Notes: generated by a model from the sequence alone, not told the origin. DNA of 64,000 nucleotides from an uncultured Lachnospiraceae bacterium (GCA_902766955.1 CACXFM010000243.1:1-64000); one strand, 5' to 3'; shown: positions 1 through 9,915, counted from the stretch's first letter. Translations and numbers: made by a program.

Positions 1-1125
1 GCTTACGTAGTCATCACTCGCGTAATCATCGCTGGCATAATCATCACTGGCGTAGTCATCGCTCGCGTAGTCTTCAAGGACATTTTCAGCCGTGCTTTCG
101 CCGTCAGCGTCATCACTGCTGTAGGCAGCGTTTTCCGCAGCTATAGTGGTATCTAGTTCCTCCTGATCATTCATCGGTTCCTGAGAATTATCTTCAGCAT
201 CAGACTCATTTGTTGAATCATCATAAGGCTCTTCTGCGTTGACGGCATCGTCTGTCGGCTCTTCCATGATGTCGTCACTATCGTATTCGTCATCGACATA
301 ATCGCCGTAGGCATCCGGCATCTCATCATCTTCCGCCAGCGCCTGCTCTGCATCCGACGATGCCTGGTCAGCGGAGGTCTGGCCTCCGTCCGCGTGTTCC
401 TCTCCTTCTGCGGAAACCGGACTTTCCGCCTCTGAATCCGTCGGTGAAATCACGTCGTCCGGATTCTTCGGGATCACAATCTCGCGTCCGTCCGGGGCGA
501 ACATCTGCAGGAGCGCCGCCGGCGTCAGCGGATCTTCCGATCCCCAGAAATAGATATAAGGGTCGTCCCTCGTACCGCTGCCGTCTAAGAGGACGGGCGT
601 TTCCTCGGGTTCATAGCTCTCCGGTTCTTCCGCCTCGGAGATCACTTCCTCATCGGACTCAGTCCCGTAATCGTCGCCGTAATCCCCATCATTCGTGCCG
701 GATGATGGTCTCAGGGTTTTGAGCCTCTCCAGAATCTTCTCTTTGGTTTCCAGACTGAGCTGCTTCTTTTCCAGATCCACCTGGTCCTTCTCGTACTGGA
801 TTTTCGTCAGCGTCGTGTCATACGTAAAAAGCACGTCTCCTTTTTTGACTTTGTCGCCCACGGATACTTCCACGGACTTCACAGTCAGCGTATTGGATAA
901 AAACGCGCTCTGTATGCGGTCCGCCCGCACGGTTCCGGATGTATAGTTGGTGGATTCAAACAAATACGGATCACTCATGACCTCTTCATAGAGATCCGAC
1001 ACACTGATTACCTTGACCGGAGAAGTATTCATGGTCCTGTAGGCAACCAGTCCGCCGTAAACGCCTCCGCAGGTCAGGGAGGCTGCAAGGATCCCCACCA
1101 GTATTCTCTTCAGTGTCTTATTCAC
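1..1125 (-). CDS. HlyD/MacA-like efflux adaptor with hyper-acidic linker, 3' end cut by window edge
   Basis: This frame is open for 375 codons and runs off the left edge, so the C-terminus is missing. Translation from a GTG at 1125-1123, preceded by GGAGGTGA, gives a short cytoplasmic tail, one membrane segment (about residues 7-29), then a half lipoyl-type region (SVEVSVGDKVKKGDVLFTYD) and a short coiled coil. This is the layout of periplasmic-adaptor (HlyD) proteins of Gram-positive ABC exporters. From about residue 145 it becomes extremely rich in D, E, S and Y, interrupted by a GSGTRDDPYIYFWG-type motif that I associate with clostridial HlyD proteins. It ends in the window in YASDD repeats. 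The GTG overlaps the stop of the upstream ATPase gene by 8 bp, so the two are translationally coupled. Role in an efflux pump is inferred; the substrate is unknown. Confidence 0.75.
   Translation of the reverse strand, partial: MNKTLKRILVGILAASLTCGGVYGGLVAYRTMNTSPVKVISVSDLYEEVMSDPYLFESTNYTSGTVRADRIQSAFLSNTLTVKSVEVSVGDKVKKGDVLFTYDTTLTKIQYEKDQVDLEKKQLSLETKEKILERLKTLRPSSGTNDGDYGDDYGTESDEEVISEAEEPESYEPEETPVLLDGSGTRDDPYIYFWGSEDPLTPAALLQMFAPDGREIVIPKNPDDVISPTDSEAESPVSAEGEEHADGGQTSADQASSDAEQALAEDDEMPDAYGDYVDDEYDSDDIMEEPTDDAVNAEEPYDDSTNESDAEDNSQEPMNDQEELDTTIAAENAAYSSDDADGESTAENVLEDYASDDYASDDYASDDYASDDYVS
7..66 (-). repeat. Four tandem 15-bp units encoding YASDD
   Basis: Four imperfect direct 15-bp units (positions 7-21, 22-36, 37-51, 52-66) differ only at synonymous or near-synonymous sites and encode Tyr-Ala-Ser-Asp-Asp on the minus strand. 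They lie inside the acidic region of the adaptor gene and may continue past the window edge. The in-frame unit length means copy number could change without a frameshift. Confidence 0.85.
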
Positions 1126-1801
1126 CGCCGGTCTCACCTCCGCTCAGCACGCCGTCAAAAATGTGATATACAGTATCCGCATAACCGGCTATATTGGCAT
1201 CGTGTGTAATCATCAGTATGGTTGAGCCGCTCTCATGCAGCTGCCGGAACAGCTCCATGACCTGTTTGCCCGATGTCGAGTCCAGAGCGCCGGTCGGTTC
1301 ATCGGCCAGAAGCAGCGTCGGCTTTCCGACAATCGCCCTGGCGATGGCCACTCTCTGGCACTGTCCTCCGGACAGCTGGTCCGGGAAGAATGTCATTCTG
1401 TCTTCAAGTCCCACGGTCTTCAGCGCCTCCGCGGCTCTCCTTCTGCGCTCCTCTTTTTTAACATTTCCGAACAGAAGCGGCAGGGCGACGTTGTCCAGGG
1501 CATTCATCTTGGGAAGCAGATGAAACGACTGAAAAACAAATCCGATCTGCTTATTGCGGATCTCCGCCAGCTGATTATCATTGCAGGAGGCGATCTCCTT
1601 GCCGGAGAGCAAATAGCTCCCCGAAGTCGGCACATCCAGACATCCGATGAGATTCATCAGTGTGGTCTTCCCTGATCCGGACGGGCCCATAATCGCGACA
1701 TAATCGCCCTCGCGCACATCCAGATTCACATTTTTCAGGACATGCAGCGTCGATTTCCCCATGGGGTAGTCCTTATTGATGTTTCTCATCTCAAGTATCA
1801 T
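1118..1801 (-). CDS. ABC transporter ATP-binding protein, MacB/LolD type
   Basis: A 227-residue stand-alone nucleotide-binding domain. Walker A GPSGSGKT is at 39-46, Q-loop Gln at 91, signature LSGGQ at 143-147, Walker B LLLADE at 163-168 and the switch His at 200. The PTSG and FQSFHLLPKMNALDNV segments are typical of the MacB/LolD family, which drives mechanotransmission-type export with an FtsX-like permease and an HlyD adaptor. It starts inside the stop of the upstream adaptor gene (ATGA overlap) and its own stop overlaps the start of the second adaptor. No permease is present in the window; it probably lies just beyond the left edge. Substrate cannot be told from sequence. Confidence 0.93.
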   Translation of the reverse strand: MILEMRNINKDYPMGKSTLHVLKNVNLDVREGDYVAIMGPSGSGKTTLMNLIGCLDVPTSGSYLLSGKEIASCNDNQLAEIRNKQIGFVFQSFHLLPKMNALDNVALPLLFGNVKKEERRRRAAEALKTVGLEDRMTFFPDQLSGGQCQRVAIARAIVGKPTLLLADEPTGALDSTSGKQVMELFRQLHESGSTILMITHDANIAGYADTVYHIFDGVLSGGETGGE

Positions 1802-3294
1802 CCGACCGCTCCTTCAAAACCGCCCGCATCGCCGGCGATATCGCCTTCATCCGTAAAGTCTTCACCCTCAAACGGGTCAAATTCCTCTCCTTCGCCGATA
1901 TCTCCCGCTGCGCCGTCCTCGTAGTCAAAAATCTCTTCATCCTCGACGAAATCACCGTCTTCCCCGAAGCCGCCGTCATCGATAAAGCCGCCGTATTCTT
2001 CCATTCCGAACTCGTCCGCGCCTCCGGCCACTTCCTCAAGGCCTTCAATCTGGGAATCCTCTCCGGACTGGAAGGCGTCTTCCGAGTTCTCATTGCAGGT
2101 CATGCCTGTCTCCAGATTATCCGACGGGAACGCGATATAGTCGGTCTCCGAGAGGCCTTTCTCAATCACATAAGTATCTTCGGTCTCGTCATACTCACCC
2201 AGCGTGACAGACCGCTTCTCAAGCTTGTTGGCGCTGTCTTCCGCCCATACCCACGCGTCGCCGTCGATGTCATTGATGAATCCCGTGGCCAGCCGGATCT
2301 TGCCGTCCGGATCCGGCGTCCCGTCGTCGACCCGCATATAAACATGCTGCCCGATAATGAGGCCGTCCAGATCTTCGATATCCACGTAGAAGGTGTATTT
2401 TGAGGTCGACTGCATTTCATCCGTCTCGCCTGTAAATGTATCCGTCTGCGCCTGCTGGGGATTTTTATAATCCACCTCGGATACTTCCCCGGACCAGGAG
2501 ACGCCGTTCTCCGTGCGGGAATAGATCTTCATGATATCTCCTTCCGAGACGGCTCCCCTGTTCTGTTCATTAATCGTCCCTTTGATCCGGTAATTGTCGA
2601 TCTCGACGATTTTGATAAAGGCAGAGCTGTCGTCCTCTCCGGTTCCCGTATCATAGCCCGTATAACCGGTATCCGCATCTTCTTCGTCGGTACTGCCGCC
2701 GTAAGCGCTGTCCGCCGTTCCGGCCTTTGTGATCCTGCCGCCGAAGGGCGCCTTGACCTGTACGTCTGTCACGGAGTCTTCGAGGGACTTGATTTCCTTC
2801 TCTTTCTTTGAAATGTTATATTCTTTCTCCTGAATCGCCAGTTCCTGCTCGCGGATCGTCAGGGAATACTGGAGCTGCTTGTCGGCGGAAGCCTTCTTCT
2901 GGGCCTTCTCCAGGTTTTCCAGCGTCTTCTTCTCGGACGCCAGGTTTGCCCGGTCGATCTCCAGCTGAAGGTTCTCCGTTTCAATCGTGTCCTTCATGTC
3001 CTGAGCATCATATTCAAAAAGAACGGCCCCCGCCTCGACGATGTCGCCTTCTTTTACATTAACCTTGGCCACCTTGCGCCCGGTATCCTTACTGATTGAC
3101 TCTTCTTTGCCGGTACTTACGATTCCGACAAACTGCTGGTGCTGCATGATGTCCGTCAGTCCCGCCAGCATGGCTACTGACTGCACATGCGCCGTCCTGT
3201 CGGTGGTACTGCCGCAGCCGGCCAGTCCGCCGATCATGCAAAGTGTCAGAAGTATTGCTCCCGTCCGCCTCATCAGATGTTTCCTTCCTGTCAT
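1798..3294 (-). CDS. HlyD-family adaptor lipoprotein with acidic C-terminal tail
   Basis: A 498-residue efflux adaptor and the first gene of the export operon. The N-terminus is a lipoprotein signal peptide with lipobox LAGC (Cys at about 27), so the mature protein should be lipid-anchored outside the membrane. An N-terminal lipoyl half (VNVKEGDIVEAGAVLFEYD), a long coiled coil (about residues 95-170), the second lipoyl half (VKAPFGGRITKAG) and beta-barrel segments follow, as in MacA/YknX proteins. The last 75 or so residues are an acidic, Gly/Phe-rich tail (runs such as GGFGEDGDFVEDEEIFDYED), unusual for the family. A second start at Met8 is possible. It is coupled by a 4-bp overlap to the ATPase gene. 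Confidence 0.88.
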   Translation of the reverse strand: MTGRKHLMRRTGAILLTLCMIGGLAGCGSTTDRTAHVQSVAMLAGLTDIMQHQQFVGIVSTGKEESISKDTGRKVAKVNVKEGDIVEAGAVLFEYDAQDMKDTIETENLQLEIDRANLASEKKTLENLEKAQKKASADKQLQYSLTIREQELAIQEKEYNISKKEKEIKSLEDSVTDVQVKAPFGGRITKAGTADSAYGGSTDEEDADTGYTGYDTGTGEDDSSAFIKIVEIDNYRIKGTINEQNRGAVSEGDIMKIYSRTENGVSWSGEVSEVDYKNPQQAQTDTFTGETDEMQSTSKYTFYVDIEDLDGLIIGQHVYMRVDDGTPDPDGKIRLATGFINDIDGDAWVWAEDSANKLEKRSVTLGEYDETEDTYVIEKGLSETDYIAFPSDNLETGMTCNENSEDAFQSGEDSQIEGLEEVAGGADEFGMEEYGGFIDDGGFGEDGDFVEDEEIFDYEDGAAGDIGEGEEFDPFEGEDFTDEGDIAGDAGGFEGAVG

Positions 3295-3502
3295 TTATGC
3301 TTGTTTTATAACAGATTTTTCAGATAAAACCGACGAAACGGCAAAAAGTGCAGATTCAAAAACCGCAGACTTCCGCCAATGTGCCGGTATGTGTTATTAT
3401 ACGCAGATGAGTGTGATTTTCGTGTGAACGGATTAGAGTTGTACTGACTGACCGATTATGCTAAACTCAACTCCATAGATTTACGTTTTAACAGAGGGAT
3501 AT

Positions 3503-4393
3503 ATGAGAACAGCCATTATTACCGACACTAACAGCGGCATGCTTCCTTCCGATGCGGAAGAGCATGGGATTGTCCTGCTGCCGATGCCGATCATTATCAA
3601 CGGCAAAGAATATCTTGAACATATCAATCTGACCCGTGAGCATTTCTATCAGCTGCAGGCTGAAAATGCGGAGATCCAGACATCCCAGCCTTCCGCCGGG
3701 GATGTCATTGATCTGTGGACCGATCTTCTGAAGGATTATGACTCAATTGTGCATATCCCGATGTCCAGCGGTCTCTCCGGTTCCTGTGCGAGTGCCATGC
3801 TGTATGCGCAGGACTTTGGCGGACGGGTCCAGGTCGTTGACAACCAGCGGATCTCCGTCACCATGCGGCAGTCCGCCCTCGATGCGAAGGTGATGGCCGA
3901 AAACGGCATGACCGCCGCCGAGATCAAAGAGGTCCTGGAGCGGACCCGTTTTGACTCGCACATTTATATCATGGTCGACACGCTGAAGTATCTGAAGAAG
4001 GGCGGGCGGATCACTCCGGCCGCGGCTGCCGTCGCGGGCGTCCTGCATCTGAAGCCGGTTCTCCAGATCCAGGGTGAAAAACTTGACGCGTTTGCCAAGT
4101 GCCGCGGCATCAAAAATGCGAAAAAGATTATGACCGAAGCGGTGGAAAAAGGAATCCGCGAGGAGTTCGGCGGACTTGACGCCTCTCCGAAGGGCGCCTG
4201 GATCGGCGCCGCCCACACGCACAATGAGGAGGCGGCCAGACAGTTTGTGGAGGAAACCGCCGCCCATTTCCCGGGATTCGATATTCATATGGATGAGCTG
4301 CCCATGAGTATCGCCACCCATACGGGACCCGGCACGCTGGCGCTGACCTGCACCAAAGTGCTGCCGGAAGGGGTCCAGTATCCCGCATCATGA
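3503..4393 (+). CDS. DegV family protein (fatty-acid-binding, FakB-like)
   Basis: A 296-residue protein of the DegV family, whose characterised members bind fatty acids and present them to the kinase FakA. The N-terminal strand and loop AIITDTNSGM, the central SGLSGSCASAM segment and the C-terminal THTGPGTLAL stretch are the family landmarks around the lipid head-group site. Start is fixed by AGAGGGA at 3492-3498. The gene stands alone on the plus strand, divergent from the efflux operon, and ends before a hairpin it shares with leuD. No fakA is in the window. Family assignment is firm; the bound ligand is not known. Confidence 0.93.
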   Translation: MRTAIITDTNSGMLPSDAEEHGIVLLPMPIIINGKEYLEHINLTREHFYQLQAENAEIQTSQPSAGDVIDLWTDLLKDYDSIVHIPMSSGLSGSCASAMLYAQDFGGRVQVVDNQRISVTMRQSALDAKVMAENGMTAAEIKEVLERTRFDSHIYIMVDTLKYLKKGGRITPAAAAVAGVLHLKPVLQIQGEKLDAFAKCRGIKNAKKIMTEAVEKGIREEFGGLDASPKGAWIGAAHTHNEEAARQFVEETAAHFPGFDIHMDELPMSIATHTGPGTLALTCTKVLPEGVQYPAS

Positions 4394-4447
4394 GCGGCAC
4401 CCGTACAGGTTCCGCCGATACCTGATCAATCATGACCATAGCAGACG

Positions 4448-4489
4448 AAAACGCCCGCAGGATTTGCTCCCGCGGGCGTTCTTTTTTTA
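4448..4489. terminator. Bidirectional hairpin between degV and leuD
   Basis: AACGCCCGC and GCGGGCGTT form a GC-rich stem (arms near 4449-4458 and 4472-4480) followed on the plus strand by a run of seven T. On the minus strand it follows the leuD stop directly and is followed by TTTTC, so it probably ends both convergent transcripts. Confidence 0.85.
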
Positions 4490-4972
4490 TTTTTCGTTGA
4501 TATAGTTGACCAGGCCTCCCGCACTGATGATCTTCTGCATGAAGGGCGGGAAGGGCTGCGCCTGATAGACTTTGCCGCTTGTGTGGTCGGTGATTTCTCC
4601 CGTGTCAAAATTGACTTCCACATCATCTCCCTCGGCGATCTCGGCCGCAGCCTGCGGGCATTCCATGATCGGAAGCCCGATATTGATCGCATTTCTGAAA
4701 AAGATGCGCGCGAACGTGTCCGCGATGACGCAGCTGATGCCGGCGGTCTTGATCGCCAGAGGCGCGTGCTCTCTGGAGCTTCCGCAGCCGAAATTCTTCA
4801 TTCCGACCATGATATCGCCCTCATGGACTCTGCCTGTAAAAGTCGGATCAATATCGACCATACAGTGGGACGCCAGTTCTTTTGCGTCTGTCGTATTCAG
4901 ATACCGGGCCGGGATGATGACATCCGTGTCAATGTTATCCCCATACTTGAAAACTCTTCCATGTGCATTCAT
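4487..4972 (-). CDS. leuD: 3-isopropylmalate dehydratase small subunit
   Basis: A 161-residue swivel subunit of isopropylmalate isomerase, which with LeuC converts 2-isopropylmalate to 3-isopropylmalate in leucine synthesis. The segment [15 protein letters not shown] near the start and [10 protein letters not shown] near residues 59-68 are the substrate-binding signatures. The short length matches the archaeal/clostridial form rather than the roughly 200-residue enterobacterial one. It lies one base after leuC, and the two form an obligate heterodimer, so coupled translation is expected. leuA and leuB are not in the window. Confidence 0.96.
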   Translation of the reverse strand: MNAHGRVFKYGDNIDTDVIIPARYLNTTDAKELASHCMVDIDPTFTGRVHEGDIMVGMKNFGCGSSREHAPLAIKTAGISCVIADTFARIFFRNAINIGLPIMECPQAAAEIAEGDDVEVNFDTGEITDHTSGKVYQAQPFPPFMQKIISAGGLVNYINEK

Positions 4973-4973
4973 A

Positions 4974-6236
4974 TTACAGATCCTCCGGTGATGAAATATA
5001 TCCGCTCACGGCAGACGCTGCCGCCACGGCAGGGCTGGCCAGATAGACCTCGGAAGTCACATCGCCCATGCGCCCGATGAAATTGCGGTTTGTCGTTGAA
5101 ACACATCTTTCATGGGCCGCGAGAATACCCATATAGCCGCCGAGACACGGCCCGCAGGTGGGCGTCGAGACGACCGCGCCCGCTTCCACAAAGATCTTCA
5201 GGAGACCCTCCTCGAGCGCCTGCAGATAGATGGCCTGCGTCGCCGGAATCACGATGCAGCGGATACCCTTTTTGACCTTTCTCCCCTTCAGCACCTCCGC
5301 TGCGGCGCGCAGGTCACTGATTCTGCCGTTCGTACATGAGCCGATCACAGCCTGGTCGATCACAATCTTCTCACCGATGCTGCGGACGGTTTTCGTGTTT
5401 TCCGGCAGGTGGGGGAATGCCACCGTGGATTCCAGTTCGTCCAGATTGATCGTCACTTCGCTGTCATAGACGGCATCTTCATCCGCCTCATAGATGACCG
5501 GCGTGCGGGAGGAATGCTCTTTCATATATGCGAGGGCAATCTCGTCCACCGGGAAAATGCCGTTTTTGGCGCCGGCTTCGATGGCCATATTGGCGATCGT
5601 CAGTCTGTCATCCATGCTGAGAGCGGCGACTCCCTCCCCGGTAAATTCCAAAGATTTGTAGAGCGCTCCGTCCACGCCGATCATGCCGATCAGATGGAGG
5701 ATCACGTCCTTGCCGCTCACATAGGGGCGGAGGGAACCCGTCAGCGTCACTTTGATGGCGGAGGGAACCTTGAACCATGCTTTGCCCGTCGCCATGCCGG
5801 CGGCCATGTCGGTAGATCCCACGCCCGTGGAGAATGCGCCGAGCGCTCCGTAGGTGCAGGTGTGCGAATCGGCGCCGATCACGCAGTCTCCCGCCACGAC
5901 GAGGCCTTTTTCAGGAAGCAGGGCATGCTCGATGCCCATCTCGCCGACGTCGAAATAATTGGTCACTTCATGTTTTGCCGCAAATTCCCTGACGCATTTG
6001 CAGTTTTCGGCCGACTTGATATCCTTGTTCGGGATAAAATGATCCATGACAAGCGCGATCTTGTCCTTGTGGAATACGTCGCTTATCGTCATTTTCTCCA
6101 TCTCTCTGATGGCGACCGGAGTCGTGATATCATTCCCCAGTACGAGATCCAGATCCGCCTCGATCAGCTGCCCCGCCTCGACGCCGGGCAGTCCTGCGTG
6201 CGCGGCCAGAATCTTCTGTGTCATCGTCATTCCCAT
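4974..6236 (-). CDS. leuC: 3-isopropylmalate dehydratase large subunit
   Basis: The catalytic, 4Fe-4S-containing subunit of isopropylmalate isomerase. Cluster ligands are visible in IGSCTNG and PTCGPCLGG; the aconitase-type [12 protein letters not shown] segment is also present. I place the start at the ATG ending at 6236 (420 residues, beginning [10 protein letters not shown]) because GGGGG lies 9 bases upstream; the frame opens slightly earlier, at 6263, without a comparable site. The length is that of the homoaconitase-like LeuC group. It follows ilvC after a strong hairpin, so its expression probably depends on read-through or on a promoter I cannot see. Confidence 0.95.
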   Translation of the reverse strand: MGMTMTQKILAAHAGLPGVEAGQLIEADLDLVLGNDITTPVAIREMEKMTISDVFHKDKIALVMDHFIPNKDIKSAENCKCVREFAAKHEVTNYFDVGEMGIEHALLPEKGLVVAGDCVIGADSHTCTYGALGAFSTGVGSTDMAAGMATGKAWFKVPSAIKVTLTGSLRPYVSGKDVILHLIGMIGVDGALYKSLEFTGEGVAALSMDDRLTIANMAIEAGAKNGIFPVDEIALAYMKEHSSRTPVIYEADEDAVYDSEVTINLDELESTVAFPHLPENTKTVRSIGEKIVIDQAVIGSCTNGRISDLRAAAEVLKGRKVKKGIRCIVIPATQAIYLQALEEGLLKIFVEAGAVVSTPTCGPCLGGYMGILAAHERCVSTTNRNFIGRMGDVTSEVYLASPAVAAASAVSGYISSPEDL

Positions 6237-6285
6237 ACGTTTGTTCCCCCGTAACAAGTACATAAAGAGCTTGCTTATCTTCGGT

Positions 6286-6321
6286 AAAAAAACGGAGGAG
6301 CTTATTACGAGGCTCCTCCGT
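6286..6321 (-). terminator. Rho-independent terminator between ilvC and leuC
   Basis: On the minus strand ACGGAGGAGC and GCTCCTCCGT form a perfect 10-bp stem followed by TTTTTTT. It lies between the ilvC stop and the leuC start and would make leuCD expression lower than, or separately controlled from, ilvNC. Confidence 0.87.
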
Positions 6322-6371
6322 CTGTCAATACTTCTTTTATTCTGTCTGATCCGGAATATGCTCCGCTTTTT

Positions 6372-7460
<1,089 letters not shown>

Positions 7461-7492
7461 CTATGCAAAAGGGATCCCCCCAATTACAATCT

Positions 7493-7990
7493 TTACAGAT
7501 AGGTAATATCATTTGCGCCGCGGGACAGGCCTGTGATGCCGGTTCTCGCAACCTCGACGATTTCATAGTCGCTGAGCATATCGAGCAGGGCCGAGAGTTT
7601 CGACTGCGAGCCGGTCAGCTCCACGATCAGCGAATCCTTCTGGACATCGACGATATTGGCGCGGAAAATGTCCGCAATTCCGATAATGTCCCTCCGGTTC
7701 GACATATCCGCCATCACCTTGACCAGGATCAGCTCTCTGTCGACGGAATTGTTCGCCTTCAGCACCTTGACGTTCCTGACGTCCTCCTGCTTCCTCAGCT
7801 GTGCCACGATCTGGTTGAGCACCAGGTCGTCTCCCCTGCTCACGATCGTCATGCGGGAAATCTTCGGATTTGCCGTCACGCCCACGGTCAGGCTGTCAAT
7901 ATTATAAGCTCTTCTGGCGAAAAGCCCGGCGATTCTCGATAAGACACCGGATGTATTATCTACGAGCAGCGACAAAATGATTGTATCCAT
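7493..7990 (-). CDS. ilvN: Acetolactate synthase small (regulatory) subunit
   Basis: A 165-residue regulatory subunit of acetohydroxyacid synthase. The N-terminal ACT domain (LLVDNTSGVLSRIAGLFARR, YNIDSLTVG) binds valine for feedback inhibition; the C-terminal half (KDSLIVELTGSQSKLSALLD) matches the IlvN C-terminal domain. It is the first gene of ilvN-ilvC. The catalytic subunit gene ilvB, often adjacent, is not in the window. GGAGG lies about 12 bases before the ATG, rather far. Confidence 0.95.
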   Translation of the reverse strand: MDTIILSLLVDNTSGVLSRIAGLFARRAYNIDSLTVGVTANPKISRMTIVSRGDDLVLNQIVAQLRKQEDVRNVKVLKANNSVDRELILVKVMADMSNRRDIIGIADIFRANIVDVQKDSLIVELTGSQSKLSALLDMLSDYEIVEVARTGITGLSRGANDITYL

Positions 7991-8032
7991 AGTAATTCAT
8001 ATCCTCCAGCGAACGCAAGAACAATTGTTACC

Positions 8033-8060
8033 ATTGTACCTCAGAAAATGCATTTGTCAA
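8033..8060 (-). promoter_or_regulatory. Promoter of ilvN-ilvC
   Basis: On the minus strand TTGACA (8060-8055), a 16-bp spacer and TACAAT (8038-8033) form a near-consensus vegetative promoter. The leader to ilvN is only about 35 nt, leaving no room for a T-box. Perfect 10-bp palindromes TTCAATTGAA and AACAATTGTT flank the promoter upstream and downstream. Confidence 0.75.
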
Positions 8061-8091
8061 TCAGTTAGAATTCAATTGAAAACAGACAAAT

Positions 8092-8697
8092 TCACTCTTC
8101 AAGGAGATACCGGATGAACTGCACAGCGTTTTCCCCGTTCTTCGCCCCGTTCAGAAGTGCGGCTTCCGCATCCGGAATCCCGGTCTTCAGCGCCTCGAAA
8201 CGCGCGGCTCCGGTAAGCGGGACCCCGTACATGTCATCCGCCGCGTCGGGAAACAGATCGGGCAGATACTCTTTCACGGGCTTTAAAGCTCCCTGCTGCT
8301 CCAGAATCTCGATTTCACCCGGAGGCCCGACCAGAAGATCCAGATCTCCGGCCGCGTACTGCACGGAGAGCTTCATCATATGCCGTGAGTTGGCCTGGAA
8401 GAGCCCGTCCTCGAGACTCACGGTCTCATATTTCGATTCACATCCGAACAGTTCTCTCAGTTCCTCTTTCATTTCCTTCTTCGCGGCCTTATCCAGATAG
8501 CCGTCGATAAACACCGCGCTCATCACGGATTTCTGATGCGGTCCGAATATGGTCACGAGGAGATAGACCGCAAACGAAGCGATAATGCCGAGTACGATCA
8601 CGGTCGGGAGATAATACTCCGCGAAATGCCTCAGCTTCTTTCTGAGCGGCATTGTTTTCCAGTACTCTTTCTCCAGTTCTCTGTCTTTATCCGCCAT
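8092..8697 (-). CDS. Membrane-anchored protein of unknown function
   Basis: A 201-residue protein with a charged cytoplasmic N-terminus, one clear membrane helix (about residues 31-52, YLPTVIVLGIIASFAVYLLV) and an extracellular domain. The outer domain has segments such as AGDLDLLVGPPGEIEILEQQGALKPV and FPDAADDMYGVPL that resemble the ligand-binding lobes of ABC solute-binding proteins, a weak similarity I can only suggest. It is the last gene of the eight-gene operon starting at 16262 and follows the epimerase by 16 bp, with AAGGAG before its ATG. No catalytic motif was recognised. Confidence 0.75.
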   Translation of the reverse strand: MADKDRELEKEYWKTMPLRKKLRHFAEYYLPTVIVLGIIASFAVYLLVTIFGPHQKSVMSAVFIDGYLDKAAKKEMKEELRELFGCESKYETVSLEDGLFQANSRHMMKLSVQYAAGDLDLLVGPPGEIEILEQQGALKPVKEYLPDLFPDAADDMYGVPLTGAARFEALKTGIPDAEAALLNGAKNGENAVQFIRYLLEE

Positions 8698-8713
8698 ACA
8701 GCACGCTCCTTGT

Positions 8714-9889
8714 TCAATCCATCCCCATGTCCGTCAGCCTGCGGATGACTTCCATGCACATCCTGCCGTTGTGGTACGGGCATTTCCAGGGCTCCACAAT
8801 CGGCTCCTCCGCCGGCACGCCTTCCTTCGTCACATACCAGAACCACTCGGATCCCTCTCTTTTGTCCGCCACGTATGTCCTGATGAAGTCCCAGGCACTT
8901 CTGGCCGCTTCCAGATATTCTTTTCTGTCAGGCCGCTTCTGCCAGCCGTTCAGGAAACCGGTCACCGTCTCCGCCTGCACCCACCAGATCCGGTCCTCCT
9001 TGACGGTTCCGTTCTCCGCTTCCGCGGGCAGCGACCTGCCGTCGAAGGCCTCGCGGTATACCTGGTCCGTCATCGCCTCCGTGATTCTGCCGATCCGCTC
9101 AGTCAGCTCTTCATCGCCGAGAATCTCCAGCGTGCGGTCCGTGAGCCAGGCCGTCTCGATATCGTGGCCGTAGGAGTACAGGTCGATCAGGCTGTTCCAG
9201 TCCGCGTCGAAAAACACCTCCTGGCGGCGTTTCACGGGATTCCAGACCTTTGACTCCAGACTTTCGAGAATGCTGATGATGGATTTGCGCACTTCCCGGT
9301 GTCCCGTCACCCGGTACAGCTCCGTGTACGCCTCCATCACATGCAGGAGTGTATTCATGGTTCTCGCGGCCGACACGCCGTTCTCCGACAGCTTCTCATT
9401 GGAAACCGGGCGGAAACTCCTGTCGAATGCCTCCAGGTATCCGCCTTCATCGCGCATCTTCGTCTCGATCAGATGGTAGAGGGCCTCCGCCTCTTTCAGC
9501 GCCTGGCCGTCACCCGAGGCCTCGTAATAGACGGACAGCGCGTAGATGGCAAACGCCTGATTATAAGTGTGCTTGGTGGTGTCAAGCGGTTTTCCGTCAA
9601 AGGTCACGGACCAGTAGACGCCGCCCTCCTCGCGGTCCATGCAGTGTTCCGTGAGAAAACGGTATCCCCAGTCCGCATATTCAACCAGCTCCGGATCCTT
9701 CAGCATCACGGCCGCCTGTGAGAAAAACCAGGTGATCCTGCTCATCAGGATACAGCCCTTCACCGCTTCGCGCTCCACCTCCAGATCATATCCGACGTAA
9801 CCGAAATAGCCGCCGAATCTGTCATCCTTCAGTGCCTTCCAGAACGGGATCAGTTTCTGTTCCAGATGTTCTCTGACTTCTTCTTTCAT
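8714..9889 (-). CDS. Cellobiose 2-epimerase (AGE superfamily)
   Basis: A 391-residue (alpha/alpha)6-barrel sugar epimerase. It matches what I know of the Ruminococcus cellobiose 2-epimerase along its length: SRITWFFSQA, HTYNQAFAIYALS, YGHDIETAWL, WWVQAETVTGF and the C-terminal WKCPYHNGRMCMEVI. The His of YGHDIE, the Glu of WWVQAE and the His of CPYHNGR correspond to the catalytic and general acid-base residues. The enzyme converts the reducing-end glucose of beta-1,4 disaccharides to mannose, in the cytoplasm, usually beside a mannoside phosphorylase; none is present here. Instead it sits in an AAA-ATPase operon. An N-acylglucosamine 2-epimerase is the main alternative but fits less well. Confidence 0.88.
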   Translation of the reverse strand: MKEEVREHLEQKLIPFWKALKDDRFGGYFGYVGYDLEVEREAVKGCILMSRITWFFSQAAVMLKDPELVEYADWGYRFLTEHCMDREEGGVYWSVTFDGKPLDTTKHTYNQAFAIYALSVYYEASGDGQALKEAEALYHLIETKMRDEGGYLEAFDRSFRPVSNEKLSENGVSAARTMNTLLHVMEAYTELYRVTGHREVRKSIISILESLESKVWNPVKRRQEVFFDADWNSLIDLYSYGHDIETAWLTDRTLEILGDEELTERIGRITEAMTDQVYREAFDGRSLPAEAENGTVKEDRIWWVQAETVTGFLNGWQKRPDRKEYLEAARSAWDFIRTYVADKREGSEWFWYVTKEGVPAEEPIVEPWKCPYHNGRMCMEVIRRLTDMGMD

Positions 9890-9915
9890 AATGCCTCCTC
9901 ATACCCGGCGGCGCC

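Noticed and set aside
7..66. CRISPR-like short repeats
   Set aside because: The 15-bp units are contiguous, lack spacers and keep the reading frame of the adaptor.
5409..6254. A 281-codon open frame antisense to leuC
   Set aside because: Shadow of leuC; no ribosome binding site or family resemblance.
8039..8055. CodY box in the ilvN promoter
   Set aside because: ATTTTCTGA matches half the box, but only 9 of 15 positions fit; too weak to call.
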